A DNA stretch of 64,000 bases from Marsupella aquatica (lineage: Eukaryota > Marchantiophyta), in NCBI GenBank assembly GCA_973895155.1, contig OZ316898.1, forward strand, positions 12,834,001 to 12,898,000. The letters run 5' to 3'. Shown here in pieces: positions 20,153-30,664 of the stretch (within the stretch, counting starts at the first letter, position 1; the number at the start of each line of letters is the position of its first letter). Both the position numbers and the translations under genes were made by a program. The notes beneath the pieces were generated by a model, which worked only from the letters and a program-made list of their open reading frames with translations, did no database searches and had not been told where the DNA came from.

Positions 20153-21316
20153 ATGGGGCGAGAGATAGGAGAAGAGAGTTCCAACCCTCAGGAAGAAGTT
20201 CCGACGGAGAATGCAGCGGAATCACATAGAACAGCGGTGCAAGAGGCAGGAGTAGATGAGCTGATGCAGGAGGGAAGGCAGGAGCAGCTGTCTCCTGCCT
20301 GGAGCAGCCCGGACGATCCTCAACAGACTCTAGAATATCTCACAAATGGCGAGAATCGCAATCTCAAGAGCTTGGACATGAGTTATATAGACATGGGAGC
20401 TGACGAAGCGGATCGAATTGGGGACGCAGTGGCCTCACATCAGTCTTTGGAGGTGCTGACTATAAAACTGGACTCGACTCTCGACGAGGAGAAGCTCTTG
20501 TCTCCAACCAGTACGTGGCCAATGGATAGTTTCCTCATCGCAGCATTTTTTGGGCCACAAGAACATCGGAATAGCTCTGTCGTGTCCTTGTTCATTGCAG
20601 GTTCTGGCACGGATGGAGACCTTATGAGACTTGGGGTCCTTCCTCAGATGATTCGTAACAATACCCACATACGTCAATTGGTGTTCCAATGGCACGGCGA
20701 TGACGGCACGAGCAAGGGAGAGATGGCGGACCTTTTAGAAGCATTGCAGCAGAACGCTACAATTGAAGTTTTGACTTTGCCCAACTTGGTGAGGTGGGAT
20801 TTTCCGAATGATGAAGATCAGGGGTTCGTTGATGAGGAGTCCTTCACTCAGGTTGTGAAGCTTGTGCAACACAGCACGTCAATTCACAAGCTGGATCTCC
20901 ACATTGGAGAGTGCAGAGGGCGCGATCCAGATGTGAACTTGGATGCATTCTACCGAGCTTTGAGTTCTAACACTGCCATCAGAATTCTTCGTTTGAGAGG
21001 GCCAATTTATACGCAGAATGTGGAGAGTGAATTTTCCAATTGGATACGAACGACTTCGACTCTGAGACAACTGGAGTTGGAGAGCGATTTAGAGGAATCA
21101 CCTGTGCTGACCGTGCTCTTCCGAGCCTTGGGAGATAATAATAGTTTGCAGAGACTCAGATTGGAGGACTTTCCAACCTCAGATGATGAGGATGTCATCG
21201 AAGAGTTGTTGAACGCCTTGAGAGTGAACTCAACTGTACAGGAGATTGTTTTCGACCCTGACTCTGAACGGGGAGAAGAAGTGAGAGAAGCCTTGAAGAA
21301 AAATCTTGAACGGTAG
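20153..21316 (+). CDS. Leucine-rich repeat (RNI-like) protein
   Basis: This is a 387-residue single-exon ORF from ATG 20,153. The first 60 residues are acidic and disordered. From about residue 65, LRR-like units of roughly 28-50 residues follow, alternating a strand (LKSLDMSYIDM, LEVLTIKLDS, IRQLVFQWH, IEVLTLPNLV, IHKLDLHIGEC, IRILRLRG, LRQLELES, LQRLRLEDF, VQEIVFDPD) with an amphipathic helix (ADRIGDAVASHQS, MADLLEALQQNAT, LDAFYRALSSNTA). This is the ribonuclease-inhibitor-like layout of intracellular LRR proteins. There is no signal peptide, transmembrane segment, kinase or NB-ARC domain, so it is a cytosolic or nuclear scaffold-like protein. It could be the detached LRR part of an NLR-type gene. 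A decayed relative lies just downstream. Confidence 0.75.
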   Translation: MGREIGEESSNPQEEVPTENAAESHRTAVQEAGVDELMQEGRQEQLSPAWSSPDDPQQTLEYLTNGENRNLKSLDMSYIDMGADEADRIGDAVASHQSLEVLTIKLDSTLDEEKLLSPTSTWPMDSFLIAAFFGPQEHRNSSVVSLFIAGSGTDGDLMRLGVLPQMIRNNTHIRQLVFQWHGDDGTSKGEMADLLEALQQNATIEVLTLPNLVRWDFPNDEDQGFVDEESFTQVVKLVQHSTSIHKLDLHIGECRGRDPDVNLDAFYRALSSNTAIRILRLRGPIYTQNVESEFSNWIRTTSTLRQLELESDLEESPVLTVLFRALGDNNSLQRLRLEDFPTSDDEDVIEELLNALRVNSTVQEIVFDPDSERGEEVREALKKNLER

Positions 21317-21829
21317 GCCCAGCAGCAATCTGACGGCGAAGTCATGGTTTTGCTAGTTCTGATTCGCTTTCTCATATGGGAAGTGTAAATCGTTGTGTGA
21401 GCTGACCAACATTTCATGACTTCAACCCTATTGTTGAGGCGTTCTATCAATGCAAAGCAAGAGATATGTTTTCGTTGCCCCATGATTACATTGTTTTATA
21501 ATGCGGTTTAATCATTGGTTTCTTAACTTGAAGTTCTCTGCTGTTGGAAATGTCGATACGCCTGAGATGATATTCATCAGCCTTTGCTGAATTATTTCCT
21601 GATTGGCTGGATTGTTATTTCTTTACGGGAGGTTTAGTTCACAGCTTGAAACAAAAGCCAGGATGGACTGCTACGTATGAATAGTCTCCGCACTGCACAG
21701 CATGGTACAGTGTCCAACAGTAATTCATCGCGCCACGATGCACAACCAGAGATAAGAGAAGTCGGAATGCTTCGCCCACCTACTTCGTGGCATACCAAAG
21801 TGCATCGATTGGTGTCATCGTGGCAGGAT
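21317..21829. other. 3' flank of the LRR gene
   Basis: No supported gene. It likely contains the LRR gene's 3' untranslated region and the boundary of the downstream decayed LRR copy. Confidence 0.35.
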
Positions 21830-21961
21830 CAATTTCACAACTCAATCCTTGATTTTACCAACTTAGTGAGCTTGGAGCTCCATATTGGGGAGTGCACAGG
21901 GGACAAGACAGATTTGAAGGCAGATACATCCTCCAGAATGGCAGCTAATATTTGGAGATGA
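21830..21961 (+). pseudogene. Decayed LRR gene fragment related to the upstream gene
   Basis: The frame at 21,847-21,957 reads NLVSLELHIGECTGDKTDL and then RMAANIW. It matches the segment SIHKLDLHIGECRGRDPDVNL of the LRR gene at about 20,880-20,950. It stops at 21,961, and only this one LRR unit is recognisable. It is a partial tandem duplicate or a remnant of a formerly larger family member. Confidence 0.6.
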
Positions 21962-22296
21962 ACAGCTTTGATAAAATTGGAGATGAACAGCAACCCGAAA
22001 GATGAATGTCGTGCTGAGGATGATGTCCAGGTGAGCCTACCACACGGGGCGCCCCCGATCGACCCTACTCGATGGACGGCGGGACGTACTGGGATATATA
22101 CTGTAGTTGTGGCATGCAAGAATACAATACAACTTGTCTTGAAAACATCAAGAACTATAATAAAGAGTTGCCCCTTTTTTTAAAAATGGTTGATGTGTAA
22201 TAAAAAATTTAAAGAAATTAGTATAGAAGAAACAAATTAACCAAACCCTACAAAACAAGTATAAACAATACTATTTCCCTCCATACTTTCCCCTAT

Positions 22297-22488
22297 AGTG
22301 TGCCAATGGATTCCGACCTCTCGGACCCTTTGTACTTGCAAGTACATACAGTGACATAATGTATTTGTCAAAACAATGAATATGTTTTTGAATAGTGTGC
22401 CAATGGATTCCGACCTCTAGGACCCTTTGTACTTGCAAGTACATACAGTGACATAATGTATTTGTCAAAACAATGAATATGTTTTTAA
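22297..22488. repeat. Tandem duplication, unit 96 bp
   Basis: TAGTGTGCCAATGGATTCCG begins at 22,297 and again at 22,393. The two copies are almost identical through ACATAATGTATTTGTCAAAA and AATGAATATGTTTTT. A very recent duplication in non-coding DNA. Confidence 0.9.
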
Positions 22489-22599
22489 ATGAAATGACAA
22501 CACATTGAAGACAATAACTAAAGCTTTGTTGAGCTCATTTTCTTCACATTTTAATATTTATTATATTTTCTTTCACTTTGTACATTGTAATCTCTTTTG

Positions 22600-23660
22600 C
22601 ATTTATTTATTATTTACACAATAACCTTTACCGCATATGACATCTTTCATGTAACCACATGTTTTGCGCAAGACTTTTTGAATTTGAAAATAATATTTTT
22701 CGCAATGATATAATGATATCTTTTGTGCAATGCACACCTATTGAACTATCAAAATCTACAATAGAATGCTTTTGCAATTTTTGTCGACAGAGATTGTTAA
22801 GAGTGATCTTATATTTGTGCAATGAGGGATTTACAATATATATAGTTTACATAATGATATCCTTTAAATACAACATCTTTTGCGATATTTGTGCAATGAG
22901 AGATTTACAATATATATAGTTTATATAATGACATCCTTTAAATACAACATCTTTTGTGGAATGTCATCCTTCATGCATCGACATTGTTTGCAAAATGTCA
23001 TCTTTTTATATAAATCACATTTTTTACTTAATGACAATTTTACACAATCCTATCTTTTGGTTAAGTGTATTGTTTACTAAACAGCTTCTTTTGTGCAAAG
23101 CCATCTTTTATTTAACAATGTCTTTCATGCAATGATATATTTTACACAAGTACATCATAAGGATTGAACTCATCATGTGTATTCTCTTTTAAAATTATTA
23201 TTTTTCACTTTTTTATAAATTATTGTATCTTCATTTGCACAAATATGCTATATTTTGTTGGCTAGGTGCTTTGCGCAGCTTCACCATTACACAACAATGT
23301 ACATAGCTTAGTTAAGGACTTCTCAACTTAACATTGTTTACTAATAACATTTTGTACTTAATGTTCAACATGGTACACCATCTTTCACTATCAACATTCA
23401 TTTACTTATCAACCATAACATCTTTCATTATCAACATTCATTTACTTATCCTATTTTGTACTAACATCTTTGGGTGGCGGCATGACATCCTTTTACTTTG
23501 ACATAGCAAGTCTTTGGCACCATGATATCTTTTTTGATAACATATTTGATGAAAGAACATTTTTTTTCTTGACATCTTTTTACTTGACAACATATTTCAC
23601 ATATCGACATCTTTGGGGCCACAATATATTTTTACCCAATGACATGTCACACGGGTATTA
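22600..23660. repeat. About 1 kb of degenerate AT-rich repeat around an ACATCTTTT motif
   Basis: Variants of ACATCTTTTNNNCAATGACA recur every 17-25 bp from about 22,620 to 23,660 (CATCTTTT, CATCCTTT, CATTTTTT, CATATTTC). A larger unit of about 72 bp is duplicated nearly exactly at 22,818 and 22,890 (GTGCAATGAGRGATTTACAA). It is a decayed satellite-like tract; short ORFs in it follow the repeat and are not genes. Confidence 0.7.
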
Positions 23661-24136
23661 AGCTAGTATGCTATATTATTGAAGGTTTCCCCCGGACAAA
23701 AATCCTCCAATCCATTTCATGTTCCTTGTTACAGACTCATAATGCGATTGGTAACTATTATCTTCGACAGTAAATCTTGAATACAGTATCACACTTCAAC
23801 CTGCCATGGTTGATGTGATTCGCAAATGGGACTTTTTCTACTTGGGGCAAAAGGCTCCAGTTTCATCTGGAGAATCAGAAGGCCATCCGTAGACTAGACA
23901 AAGATCAGTGTCAAGATTGGAACACCCCAAGAGCTAATGAACCTGTGAGTACTCAAAACAGCATGACCTCGTTTTTTACCATACCTCCCGAACGCTGTTG
24001 AACAGATTGCCACCCCCTACAAGTGTGGTTGCAATTTTGATCGGAGTCCACAAACATGGACACATTAATTGAACAAAATTTTCTCTAGGTGACAGCACCC
24101 TAAACCCTAACCTAACTCTCCGTAATGGTTACAAAT
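23661..24136. other. 3' flank of eIF3m, no supported gene
   Basis: Nothing recognisable; probably includes the eIF3m 3' untranslated region (minus strand, left of 24,137). Confidence 0.35.
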
Positions 24137-27100
24137 TTAATGTGTAGCCACTGCGCCTTGCAATCCTTGAGGCAAGCCTGTTACTTTAGCAGACTCCAAG
24201 ATTCGCTCGACATTGCTGATATTGTCCTGAAATTTTTTGCAGTCATCGACGCAACGTGATCTACATCAGTATCAAATCCAAAAAGCTGAAACAAAACCGA
24301 ATGACGAATGGAGACAAAAGGCACAATAAAAAACCGATATCTAGCTTTCTTCAGTCAGCTCCTGTCTCGAGCAACCTAACAGATCTTCTCAGAAGCCCTC
24401 CGATGCAATATCCTTTGATTTAACTCACTTTCAGCCCCCACCTACTTCGACACCTACTTCGACACTAACCCCAATCACCGACCTTACCATGTGCAAATCT
24501 GCAACATCCTAGGTTTGCAGGGATTAATAAGATAGCAGACAAGATTCTCAACCATTCGAACTTACCTTCCAAACAGCAAGTTTATTTCGCAAGTCCATCC
24601 ATTGAGCAGACCCAAATACCCTCTCCGTACAGCGGCTGCACGAAATCGAAATAAGGTTAAGAGATCACAAGTTGATTTATTTTGGTCCGTTTACTCAAGG
24701 AAGTGCACACTGAATTTGCGGTACGACATACCAAGGTCAGTCCGGACTCAAACCTGGTTTTAATACACATCAATTTACTTTGCCGACAACATTTTTCAAA
24801 GGAGTATTAGATATGTATCACTGTCGGTATCTTATGCCAGGAAACATTTCATAGTGATAATTTCAAAGCTAAACCTTTGACCTGCACACTGATTCTCAAA
24901 CCTACCTAATTATGACAACTTGTCGCTGCTGATCCATTTTTGCCTCCACCAGCTTGGAACTGATGGCCCTCACAATCCAGAATTCCACCTCATCGTCTGT
25001 TATCTGTTGTTCAAAATGTATTCAGTTGACATCCCCAAAAAGCAAAAAGTTCGACAAAAAAGACAACTCTACTCCTTGCTTCTAAACCGTTTAGGAAGAG
25101 CAACACTATCTATCTTTCAAGTTCTTATCTACAATAAAGATATTATAGCAGTTATTGTAGTCCCAATAGAGAATTATACCTTCAAAGTGTCTCGGACAAC
25201 TGTATAGGGGATCTCGCCAGAACCCTTTGAAGCAAGACCTGTCAAAGATCCGAGCCGCATTTTGACCAGAGAATCCTCATGGACAAGCCCTGCATGAGAA
25301 ATTAGTCAGTACCCTAACACACGTTGAAGCGAAAGAATCAATGGCTCAGCCAGAAGGAGAAACATTTCAACGATAGAAGCGTGGAACGCTAGAGTTCTAG
25401 TGATATCTGGCAGTGCAGTGTTTCACCACATTTTGAGAAACAGCACGATTCCAACACTTTGTAAATATCATTCGACTAACTTGGGTAATGCACCCTAGAG
25501 TTCCTGCTACATAGTTAGAATTGGACGGCTCCAGATTTATCGAAACAACACTCACCAAAGCTTTTCAGCAGAGCTGCATTTGCACTCTGAAACTCCAGAT
25601 ATGCATCGAGGTGAGACGTTAGGAAAATCTCGAGCAGGCGGAAAACAGGGGCAGTCTTGTGGTCCCGCTCTAATTGTCTTACAGCAGCGAGGTCAAGGAG
25701 ATCACTCTACAGGCAATAGAATAAAAATTAGACATGGCCAAGAATTACAAAATGGGACATGAAGTACGAACTCATCAATTATGTATCACTGTCCAGGCTC
25801 GTACAATTTTCGATTTTTTTAATAAAAGCTGAGATATTTCAGTCCTAACAACGACGAGAAAGACCTTCCACAACAGGGGTCCAGAATTTAATCATGCACT
25901 CCAGAGCAGATTCGGGAGCTCAGAACCCAGTACTAAGAAGTGCTGACACTCAGTAAATACCTGGAAAGAATCAGGTGCTTTGACAAATTCAATAATGGCC
26001 CTGACAGCATCATCCTTGGCTTCACTTAGAGTGGCAGCGTCCTCTCCAGCGAATGTTGAAAGATACTTGACTAGGTATGCGAAAGATTCCTTCGATGAGC
26101 TGCAGAAGGCACCAGAAATGTTACCTCAATCACGACTACAAATGCGGACATTCGTGCCAATTCCTAATGGAGACAATTTACACTACTTCTCAAATATTAT
26201 GACAAGATGGCTTGATTCTTACCCTTTGGTGTCCTTCAGAATATTTGTGGCAGTTAGATAAAGCTCTCGTTTTTCACTGTTCCCAATATTCCACTCCTTA
26301 ATGAAGGTATCCAATCGCTTCAAAGATGGCACAACCACCTCAGTCACCTTCCCAAGGATCGCCAACTTTAGCGCTCGCTTAAATGTCAAAAATCGACCGT
26401 AAGGATTTCCGAGAATGTTGTACAGATGGAAGAGGCTGCAAAAAAAAGGTCGTCAGATTTCCAAATCGGACTTTCTTCGCCGAACTCACTCTGTCACCTT
26501 AATCAATCAACACGACACGAACAACAGGGCTAGGCCTAGTAGTGTCACCCTTCTTACGGTGACTTGCATGCAATCAGAATTAGTGACACTACGCCGGTAC
26601 TACAAATTGATCATCCTTCTGGCAGAAAAAAACTCCGGAAGAGTCTCGGGCCTGTACATTTTCAACCGCAGAGTTGGCTTGTCAATAGGCTGAATGAACA
26701 ATTTGTTTCCAATCTGATCAGCCATGGCAAGCGCTTCATCTGGAGTCTGTACTTTGGAGACCAGGTTACAAATCACCGTGAAAATGCACTCCAAATCTGT
26801 AGCACCGAAGAAACAATATCAAAAAGAGATGAAACGGCCAGCTTCCACTAGTGAAATGCCGACAATTTCCAGGTCCATGCTTGTAAATCTTAACTGCCCC
26901 ATTAGTGCAGCATGATCATAGGAACAATTTCCCACCCACAAATTTCACGCCCAGATCTTACGGAGTAGACCTTTACGGAAATTCACCTTTATCGCAAATT
27001 TCTGACAAGACAGCTCAAATTCCCAACCTTGGAGTAGACCTTTCCCAATTCATCTCTTCGAAAATTTATTATAAGACAGCTCAAGTCCCCAAACCCAATC

Positions 27101-27720
27101 CTTGAGGGGAAGGCACATCCCTAACTTAAGTTTCACATTGCCCGTATTTACGGCACTCCCTGTCCCTCGCCTTTTTTCAAGTTCATCAGGAAAGCGCACA
27201 AATGGCCGCAGAAGAGTCCAAACTCAAGTTTACCTTTCTCCGGGGCATTTGCGAGCACCAAGTCGGCCGAGGTTAGCAACAGAGAAGCAAGGTCGGAGAA
27301 TCGACCGGATAGCAAGAGCCCCTCCGCTTCAGCAACGTACTGTGCAATCTCCGGATCCGCAATCTACAACATCCAGAACCCTAAACCAGTTCAGAAGAGT
27401 GTCCCCGCAAGCAATAAAACCCAAACATACCACTCAAAACCAACCCAGAGTCAATCACGATAAGAACATCGAGCGGATCCTGGGACAGCCATGACCATCC
27501 CAAGGCGTGACAAAAATTCTTCCGAGAAATCATCCAGGCCAAGCGAAACCCTATGCCAGCAGCAGAAACTAGCTCCACTGCAAAAGAAACGAACCGATCC
27601 AAACCAAACCAAACGGAGCAACTGTACCTCTGAGCCGCCTGAAGACCACGCGAGCTCGGCAATGGTGCGCGCAACGGCCAACGTCGGCTCCTCATCAGAA
27701 GTCTCCACGAGCGTCGTCAT
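24137..27720 (-). CDS. eIF3m: Translation initiation factor eIF3 subunit M, complete, 10 exons
   Basis: Ten exons join in frame to 410 residues: 27,628-27,720; 27,234-27,363; 26,658-26,796; 26,223-26,435; 25,961-26,099; 25,556-25,706; 25,180-25,289; 24,906-25,003; 24,566-24,635; 24,137-24,226. All junctions are GT-AG. The start MTTLVETSDEEPTLAVARTI and blocks such as SADLVLANAPEK, LECIFTVICNLV, LFHLYNILGNPYGRF and DDEVEFWIVRAISSKLVEAK match plant eIF3m closely, as does the length. eIF3m is a PCI-domain subunit of the eIF3 complex, which loads mRNA on the 40S ribosome in the cytosol. The helical repeats fill the first half; the PCI winged helix falls in exons 6-9. The context GCAGCCATGAC fits a strong start. 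No breaks were seen. The TSD-free, repeat-poor introns (about 85-450 bp) suggest a conserved host gene. Confidence 0.96.
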
Positions 27721-28112
27721 GGCTGCCGAGCTCGCTCGCTCGTTGGTTGGAAGTCGCTCTTTCGCGCCACGGACAGGCGCTCAACGCTTGCTACTGCGCA
27801 GAAGCGATCCAATCTCTGCTTCGTTTCTTTCTGTGACCACGAAAGGCAGAATGTCGTGAACCGGAATGCAACGGGAGCTCCGAATCGAGAGAGAGAGCGA
27901 GAGAGAGAGACCAGAGCGAACGGAAACTCTCGTCTAGTCTCGTCTCTGCGCTTCTTCGTCTTCGTGCTCTGGGTGCCACGACGGCATCGGGTTCGAGAAC
28001 CCTAATCGACTTTTCGTAGGTTTTGTGTTGGGGGATGTTTCGCGCGTGGGTTTTGTCGGGGGTCAAGAAAAATAAAAATAAAAGAAAGACCTTCTCTAAG
28101 AACAGAAACTAA
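27721..28112. promoter_or_regulatory. eIF3m 5' leader and promoter region with a GA/CT tract
   Basis: Upstream (right) of the eIF3m start. A GAGAGA tract at about 27,886-27,913 reads as CTCTCT on the gene's strand, a pyrimidine patch common in plant core promoters and leaders. No clear TATA box was seen, as usual for housekeeping genes. Confidence 0.45.
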
Positions 28113-28340
28113 CTGTAGCCTGGATGGACCGGCATGTTGAACATGGTGCTCCCATGTACCACATTTTGGTGGTCCCTGAGAGTTTTCGGATTCAGAACGA
28201 AACTCAATCTTGAGGTTTATTAAGGACTGTAGCCTGGATGGACCCGCATGTTGGACATGGTGCTCCCGTGTACCACATGTTGGTGGTCCATGGGAGTTTC
28301 TGGATTCAGAACAAAACTCAATATTGAGGTTCATTAAACT
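28113..28340. repeat. Tandem duplication, unit 114 bp
   Basis: CTGTAGCCTGGATGGACC begins at 28,113 and again at 28,227. Copies share ATGGTGCTCCCRTGTACCAC and end in ACTCAAT..TTGAGGTT..TTAA with about 90% identity. The minus-strand ORF at 28,002-28,334 is a by-product of the repeat. Confidence 0.85.
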
Positions 28341-28599
28341 ACACCTGCCCCTTCAAAGGGCTACCGGTAACCCGTAGCTCTCATTTTAAAGAGTACAAGT
28401 TCAAAAATGGACTTTGAACTCCACAAAAGGTGTTGATTGCAAAATCTTTTTTTGACAAATACTTCACAGATCGTGCTAGTGTTCACATTTTATGGTGAGT
28501 AGTGAGTCATGGAATGAGGCTTTTATAATGGCAGGTGTGGTTTAAGAAACTTAGTACAAAACTGCCCGCATACTCGAGCAATTGGGCAAGTCCAACTTT

Positions 28600-28692
28600 C
28601 TTCGAAGTGCCAATAGGGTATGAATGAACCCCACTTTTGGGTGAGTCTTTGAAGTGCCAATGGGGTACGAATGAACCCAGTTTTGGGTGGGG
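28600..28692. repeat. Short tandem duplication, about 48 bp
   Basis: GAAGTGCCAATAGGGTATGA at about 28,604 recurs as GAAGTGCCAATGGGGTACGA at about 28,651, both followed by ATGAACCC and TTTTGGGTG. Confidence 0.8.
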
Positions 28693-29947
28693 TGAATGGC
28701 AGAAGCTATCAACGCTGCAACAGAATTTGAACTTGAGACCTCCCTGACCCTAGTGAGCTCCGCTACCATGCAGCCTTGGGGCAGCTTGTGACCAGATGGA
28801 TTTGCGCTCAGAACTTAAACTGTTTCCGCCGGCAGGAAAAGTGGGCAGTGGATTAGGTACAGGCTAATCAATTCGAATTAGCCTGAGATTGCACCCTTAG
28901 TTTTGCATCTCCAATGGAACTAGAGAAGGAGGAGGTATAATTATCTGGGGCCCCCAAAATGGACTCAATGAGTGGTGTTCACACTATTGTGAAAACCATC
29001 TTGTTCAGCAAATTGTGTTCATATAACTGGTCACAGGCCTTGGTTATTGAAAATTGAAGCCCATGTAACAATTGAAGCCTCCATGGACCTAGACCTCTTA
29101 CAAAATGCCCAGATGGACTGAGAAAACCCTTTTTCCCACTAACATAGCATTTGTCCTTAGGTTAAAAATTCACTTTTATGGTTGACGGTAACTGGGTCCA
29201 TGTGTTGACAATGGGTTCAAGGGAGTAGTCTGAGAATTACCTGATAAGTCTGAGAAGTACAGCAAATGTATTTATGTGTTGCACCATAACTTCAAGGTAA
29301 AATTATTAAATTTTGGGGCACTGCATGAGTGAACCTGATCGTCCCTCGGGTAATGTTGGAGCCAGCCATCCATATGTATTTTTTCATTTTTTGGAAGGAA
29401 AATTATCAAAACATTACGTTAGCAAGCTGGGTAAAAGTACCCATGGCAGTAAATTTGCCAAGCATAACCTAGATTAAATGCAGAAGCCCTTTAGTATATA
29501 CTAGCCTGAAATACTCTGACGTATGCACACGAAGAGCTTTAGGCTTTAGGGTCCCAAGCCCATCCCTGCATTTAGCGTCCATAATTAAATAAATACCTCA
29601 AAATTTCAACTTACAAAGATATGTATGTCTCCATAGTTGAATTGAGGGTCTCTTTGAGAGTTTCCCATACATGGATACCTTAAAGCGCAAGCCCTACTTG
29701 GCTCCAATGCATAACCTGGTGGATCCAGGTTACTAAAAAAGTTCAGAATGCTCTCAAGCAAATAAAAAAAATCCACTCAATTGCTGTCTGTGAACCTGAT
29801 AGCCAGTGGGGTTTAGAATGAGCAGACCACTGAGTAGCTTTATTTGGTTATTCTTATTAATAATTTACTTAATATATTCCCAGGCTACCTCGGGAACAAG
29901 ACAGTGACTTTCAGTGTACATTGCTCAATTTGACCAGGATTTTGACA

Positions 29948-30065
29948 TTTAAATCTCATTACCAACGACTTCATACCAGTGCTCATCTTCATATTCAAAT
30001 CTCATTACCAGTGACTTGCATTGTACATTGTAGTGCTCATTTTCACAATTAAATGTCATTACCGT
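29948..30065. repeat. Degenerate tandem repeat (AATCTCATTACC units)
   Basis: Three copies of TNAAATCTCATTACC or AATGTCATTACC, each followed by an ACTTC/ACTTG stretch and GTGCTCAT, with units of about 45-65 bp. Confidence 0.55.
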
Positions 30066-30664
30066 TCCTGTGGTCCAGGCTGGGCCACGGGTTTATTCCT
30101 GGGACCGTTCACTCCAGTATCTATCTAATAAACCGCCATCGCAAGCTTTATGGACCATCACTTTCATTGAAAACAAGGAGGAAGATTCTCACAAGGAGTA
30201 TTTACAATGACACAGCTGTACCGGTGTGCACTTCCATGAGAAGCAAATCTTGAAGATACTCAATGCAGTAAACTGAAAACCGTGGTGTACACATCATTCA
30301 CTCGAAGTGCGAGGTACGCATCAATTGTGGAGCTAACCAACTTTAATATTGTGACAAAGGGTTCCTCCAACATCTAGCTTTATTTGTTCAAATGAATGGA
30401 TAAATGGTGAACAAATGCAAGAATAATCTTAATAAGCTACGTGACCAATCTCCAGTTTTCGAGGCTTTCTCTGATGCTCAGATTGGGTTACACCCCTACA
30501 GAATCTCTACACCTTCAGGACAAATCACCTCTGCTGCTCAGAACCTTTCCCTGACGCTCACCACTGCCCGCGTTGCGTCGACATGCATGGTGAGTTTGGC
30601 AGTAAACCTGAGGATCTCCTAGAGCCAAAGCCAATCCCGAGTCGGAAAGAAGGGTTATCTGAGA

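Larger units (their letters stand above)
28341..30664. other. Intergenic DNA between NARA5-like and eIF3m genes
   Basis: No supported gene. It holds two small duplications (listed separately) and a segment near 29,050-29,150 that recurs in diverged form at 41,300-41,410. The last 100 bases probably include the 3' untranslated region of the pfkB kinase. Confidence 0.4.

Noticed and set aside
18810-23660. Regular repeats considered as CRISPR arrays
   Set aside because: Units are contiguous or degenerate with no unique spacers of constant length, and the DNA is a plant nuclear genome.
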